Positions 30,133-32,566 of a DNA stretch of 32,566 nucleotides are shown in pieces. The notes beneath the pieces were generated by a model. That model was not told the origin of the DNA. It made no database searches and saw only the letters and a program-made list of their open reading frames with translations. Location: IMG/VR virus record IMGVR_UViG_3300042691_010833, positions 1-32,566 of that record; one strand, given 5' to 3'. Position 1 is the stretch's first letter, and the number at the start of each line of letters is the position of its first letter. Position numbers and translations under genes: made by a program. This DNA is from a virus.

Positions 30133-30150
30133 TGTTATTTTTCATAAAAT
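30122..30150 (+). promoter_or_regulatory. Sigma70-like promoter for the leaderless deaminase gene
   Basis: -35 TTGATG (30122-30127), a 17-base spacer, -10 TAAAAT (30145-30150), then 6 bases to the ATG at 30157. TTGATGTTTA is identical to the start of the promoter at 9360. The gene has no SD. The -35 overlaps the last codons of the holin-like gene. Confidence 0.6.
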
Positions 30151-30156
30151 CCTTAT

Positions 30157-30519
30157 ATGCGACTGAGTTACTTTCGTATTTGCGAAAAAGTGTCCAAGTT
30201 TTCCGATCACCGACAGCATAAGATCGGAGCAATTGTCGTAAATAACGGAAAAGTCCTCTCAACTGGCTTTAATAAGCTGAAGACGCACCCTCTTTCCCCT
30301 CATCCTTACAAGAGTTGCCATGCAGAATTCATGGCAATCAAATATCTTAGTCCAAAAGACCTGAAGAACGCAACCATTTACGTCCTTCGTAAGAACCGCG
30401 ATGGTAAATTTGCAAATGCAAAGCCTTGTGTTAGCTGCCGTAAGATGATCGAAGACAGTGGTATTAAGAAAATCATTTACACGAATGATAATTCTGTCGA
30501 AATTGAGGAGATTGCTTAA
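30157..30519 (+). CDS. Cytidine/deoxycytidylate deaminase-like protein
   Basis: A 120-residue protein with the zinc site of the deaminase fold: CHAEFMAI with His55 and Glu57, and KPCVSCRKMI with Cys91 and Cys94. Glu57 would be the proton shuttle. The N-terminal SDHRQHKIGAIVVNNGKVLS and FNKLKTHPLSPHPYKSCHAE fit a short dCMP or tRNA-type deaminase. It is short but complete for the minimal fold. In phages such enzymes usually adjust deoxynucleotide supply (dCMP to dUMP), but an RNA or base-editing substrate cannot be excluded. There is no SD; a leaderless promoter precedes it. Confidence 0.88.
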   Translation: MRLSYFRICEKVSKFSDHRQHKIGAIVVNNGKVLSTGFNKLKTHPLSPHPYKSCHAEFMAIKYLSPKDLKNATIYVLRKNRDGKFANAKPCVSCRKMIEDSGIKKIIYTNDNSVEIEEIA

Positions 30520-30522
30520 TTT

Positions 30523-31320
30523 ATGAATCCAATTCTTGCTGAATTTTTGTCGTATCGAGATAAACACGGTCTTATTCAACCCGGTCCTCTTGGTTCGCTT
30601 AACGGTATTCTGTATACTGGCGAATCTATGGTTGTCATGAAGGACAATGACGTACTTACTCCGCAAGTTGAAGACGAATTGTTCAAAGTTATCAAATCCT
30701 GCGAACTTTATCCGGGGTTGATGACTAGAACTCCTACTTTTGCTGGCGGTCAACAGGCACATGATGACTATGTCGGCTTCCTTGCGGCGTGTTATCAGTG
30801 CAAACGTTACGATCTTGCTGAGATTGTTCTGCAATACGGTCAAAGAACTACAAAATTTGGGTTCATTCCTTTTAAATTTGTGTTCAACACTGTTATTCCG
30901 GGGACCATGCTTCATCCTACTACCGAAGCGCAGAACGCAAAGCGTCCTTGGTATGAGCGTTTGTTCACTCGTTACTTTGCCGAACCGGGATTTCGCATTA
31001 ATTTCTCGGCTTGGCTTGGTCGTCTGCCACAGTTTGTAGCACACGTTTATTGGGCAAGCAATAAAAAACCTCCACTTTTGCATCGAATTGCACAAGCTAT
31101 TGTTATTTGGAACAATAGCAAGCTAAAAGATGGTGGTCATCCCGACACTTGGATGCTTACTTGGCTTATGGTTCGCACGATGGACAACCGTTGTTGGATG
31201 GGTCGTTGGGCCGCTAAGAAGTTTTACGCAAACATGCACCGCATTTTTGGCCCCGAAGGACTAAAAAAGCTGTTCTACATTGGCGGCAAACATCCAATTA
31301 ACAAATATTGGGTCAAGTAA
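30523..31320 (+). CDS. Conserved phage protein of unknown function (265 aa)
   Basis: A soluble, Trp- and Tyr-rich helical protein. Landmarks are FLSYRDKHGLIQPGPLGSLN near the N-terminus, AGGQQAHDDYVGFLAACYQC, QFVAHVYWASNKKPPLLHRI and DTWMLTWLMVRTMD. I recall similar sequences in environmental phages, all without assigned function. The HDDYVG motif and conserved Trp residues could form a binding pocket. GAGGAG lies about 12 bases before the ATG. Codon use and reading pattern clearly favour this frame over a long opposite-strand frame. Confidence 0.8.
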   Translation: MNPILAEFLSYRDKHGLIQPGPLGSLNGILYTGESMVVMKDNDVLTPQVEDELFKVIKSCELYPGLMTRTPTFAGGQQAHDDYVGFLAACYQCKRYDLAEIVLQYGQRTTKFGFIPFKFVFNTVIPGTMLHPTTEAQNAKRPWYERLFTRYFAEPGFRINFSAWLGRLPQFVAHVYWASNKKPPLLHRIAQAIVIWNNSKLKDGGHPDTWMLTWLMVRTMDNRCWMGRWAAKKFYANMHRIFGPEGLKKLFYIGGKHPINKYWVK

Positions 31321-31509
31321 ATGAAGAAACACCTGATCGAAGAGATTAGGACGATGCTCGATGAGATTGAGAATCCTAATCTGGAAGAATACGAAAACAC
31401 TAGCGACTTCTGTGACGAACTTTATCGGTATAATCTAGTGAGAGTACAGAAGATTTACAGCGAAGTGTACGATCAGTACAAGAAAACTAAGCACAAGGAA
31501 GATAACTAA
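31321..31509 (+). CDS. Small acidic helical protein (62 aa)
   Basis: A 62-residue charged helical protein (KHLIEEIRTMLDEIENPNLE, YDQYKKTKHKEDN). It starts on the base after the previous stop and overlaps the next ATG as TAATG. No family is recognised; the tight spacing supports a real gene. Confidence 0.68.
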   Translation: MKKHLIEEIRTMLDEIENPNLEEYENTSDFCDELYRYNLVRVQKIYSEVYDQYKKTKHKEDN

Positions 31510-31709
31510 TGCGAGTTGTTGAAGATTATATCGGATATGTCGTCTGCGACAACTGCAACTGCATTATTGATGAAACCGTTCCTTTTGGACGATCACAAGG
31601 ACACGACTTTTGTAAGAAATGCATGGAATACCAAGATGCTCAAGAAAGCGCAGATTGGTACGACGATCACCGCGAGATGCTTGAAGACATGATTAGGAGT
31701 AAAAAATGA
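31509..31709 (+). CDS. Small CxxC zinc-finger protein (66 aa)
   Basis: A 66-residue protein with VVCDNCNCIID and DFCKKCMEYQ, two CxxC pairs spaced about 19 residues apart, a treble-clef or ribbon-like zinc site. An acidic helix (DWYDDHREMLEDMIRS) follows. It overlaps neighbours on both sides (TAATG and ATGA). A DNA, RNA or protein-binding regulator is plausible. Confidence 0.75.
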   Translation: MRVVEDYIGYVVCDNCNCIIDETVPFGRSQGHDFCKKCMEYQDAQESADWYDDHREMLEDMIRSKK

Positions 31710-31945
31710 AGTACTTGACACTTTTAGCGGTATTTGTTTCCGGCTGTGCAAGCAATATTTATGCAGTTAAGCCTGAAGGCAATAGCTGTGTTCGTCTTCT
31801 GATTAGGAATCGCAACTACTGTATTTCGGAGATCAAGCAACATACCGAAGATTGTCTACAACAAATTAAACTCGAATGTAAAGCACAACGTAAAGGCGTT
31901 ATTGTCATTAAGGAACCTAGACAAACTAGAGGCACTAGGGACTAA
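31706..31945 (+). CDS. Small lipoprotein (79 aa)
   Basis: The N-terminus MKYLTLLAVFVSGCASN has a lipobox VSGC, so Cys14 should be lipidated after signal peptidase II cleavage. The mature ~66 residues contain four more cysteines (SCVRL, NYCISE, EDCLQQ, ECKAQ) and a basic end. A clear SD AGGAG lies 6 bases before the ATG. Candidate roles are an outer-membrane spanin subunit or a superinfection-blocking lipoprotein. No inner-membrane spanin partner overlaps it, so neither can be preferred. Confidence 0.78.
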   Translation: MKYLTLLAVFVSGCASNIYAVKPEGNSCVRLLIRNRNYCISEIKQHTEDCLQQIKLECKAQRKGVIVIKEPRQTRGTRD

Positions 31946-32098
31946 ATGATTCTACCTGTCGATATCATTCAGCTTCTAACCGACGAGGAGATCGAAACGC
32001 TAATCCGTTTTTACGGTACGGAATTGTATAAACCTTACTTGGCGAAAGTTAAAAGAAAGTATGCCAAGATGCTAGAAATCTTGGATGATGACGAATGA
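31946..32098 (+). CDS. Small hypothetical protein (50 aa)
   Basis: A 50-residue frame that starts on the base after the lipoprotein stop and ends TGA at 32096-32098. It reads MILPVDIIQLLTDEEIETLI, then a Lys/Tyr helix (KPYLAKVKRKYAKMLEIL), and overlaps the next gene by ATGA. It is helical and amphipathic, with no known family. Overlaps on both sides support it. Confidence 0.65.
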   Translation: MILPVDIIQLLTDEEIETLIRFYGTELYKPYLAKVKRKYAKMLEILDDDE

Positions 32099-32566
32099 AT
32101 TCAACAGTCGATATCCCACTACAGCGAGTTTACGTTAGGAACGAATTTCTAGGGTCTAATCTCACCGGACTCACTCCGGGGTATTGGCATTCTGTCACTT
32201 CTGTACCTGCGCGAGCATTTACCTGCCATGTGGTTCTAGACAATGGTGCTCATTGGGCCGGTATTCCAATTCACGCTATTGTCACTAAACCGGACGCATC
32301 TGCAATCGACTTGAGTGTAGCGCAAAGCTACGACTGCTTCAGCTACGACGTTCAGGTAGTAAGGCACACGTTCCTTAGAGATCAGCTAGTTAGCTGTCTA
32401 AAGACCAAGGTTAAGGGACGATACCTATTTACCATCCACAGTGTTGACCCGTTGGGTAAGGCACCCTTTGCTGAATTTCCAGAACAATACAAGACCTTCA
32501 CCTTTATCGAAACAGAAGCCGGGAACATCATCGCAAGACCGAATAACTATATCCGTTGGATTGACC
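32095..32566 (+). CDS. Hypothetical protein, partial (cut by right edge)
   Basis: An open frame from ATG 32095-32097 runs to the window edge, giving 157 residues. It begins MNSTVDIPLQRVYVRNEFLG and is rich in beta-type sequence (HWAGIPIHAIVTK, YDVQVVRHTFLRDQLV, GRYLFTIHSVDPLG). No catalytic motif or membrane segment is visible. It is coupled to the 50-aa gene by ATGA. The missing end prevents a firmer call. Confidence 0.7.
   Translation, partial: MNSTVDIPLQRVYVRNEFLGSNLTGLTPGYWHSVTSVPARAFTCHVVLDNGAHWAGIPIHAIVTKPDASAIDLSVAQSYDCFSYDVQVVRHTFLRDQLVSCLKTKVKGRYLFTIHSVDPLGKAPFAEFPEQYKTFTFIETEAGNIIARPNNYIRWID

Noticed and set aside
30259-31095. Long opposite-strand open frame over the deaminase and 265-aa genes
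   Set aside because: It has no SD and no domain sense. The plus-strand genes fit a tight operon with recognisable motifs, so this is a shadow frame.
1-32566. tRNA genes, CRISPR arrays, integrase or att sites
   Set aside because: Reading both strands by eye gave no cloverleaf, no regularly spaced short repeats and no recombinase motifs. A tRNAscan-SE run would settle the tRNA question.

Overview
This window is part of the genome of a tailed bacteriophage (Caudoviricetes). It carries the large terminase, portal, scaffold and HK97-fold-type capsid genes, many tail-fibre-like proteins, an M15 peptidase endolysin and four free-standing homing endonucleases. The long P22-like portal and the promoter type hint at a podovirus, but no tail tube or sheath gene is visible to settle it. 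Good Shine-Dalgarno (SD) sequences (AGGAG, GAGG) and a few sigma70-like promoters point to an SD-using bacterial host. Several products have signal peptides or a lipobox, so the host exports proteins in the usual bacterial way. The host cannot be named from this window. I saw no tRNA, CRISPR array, integrase or insertion sequence.

The layout is two divergent blocks that meet near 27570-27757. Leftward (minus strand, read from 27567 down to 1) lies the packaging and virion block. It starts with a small membrane protein, a probable small terminase, a zinc-ribbon peptide and TerL. An HNH endonuclease, the portal and a 1140-aa multidomain 'polyvalent' protein follow. Next comes a run of small virion or fibre genes ending at a terminator (15805-15832), then a beta-helix protein and a tiny membrane protein. 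Scaffold, HNH, capsid and a second terminator (11235-11271) come next, then a GIY-YIG endonuclease and the lysin pair. Last are four fibre-like genes, three further small genes around an HNH gene, and a structural protein cut by the left edge. Rightward (27758 to 32566) lies a tight operon of mostly small accessory genes. It includes a secreted subtilisin-like protease, a two-helix membrane protein, a cytidine/dCMP-deaminase-like enzyme, a lipoprotein and a CxxC protein.

The strongest unexplained signal is a 16-bp motif, consensus TTAACAACTTATAATA, followed by G/A-rich DNA. It occurs seven times on the minus strand, each time at a gene boundary at the head of a leftward gene group, and not in the rightward block. 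Its spacing to start codons does not suit a sigma70 -10 box. It resembles the layout of T7-type single-subunit RNA polymerase promoters, so I propose that it is the phage late promoter. A second class, a -10 hexamer TAAAAT placed 6-7 bases before an ATG with no SD, precedes three genes and implies leaderless mRNAs transcribed by host polymerase. Several small genes (14446-14586, 18883-18987, 26746-26901, 31946-32098) and both edge genes were found by reading the sequence directly.
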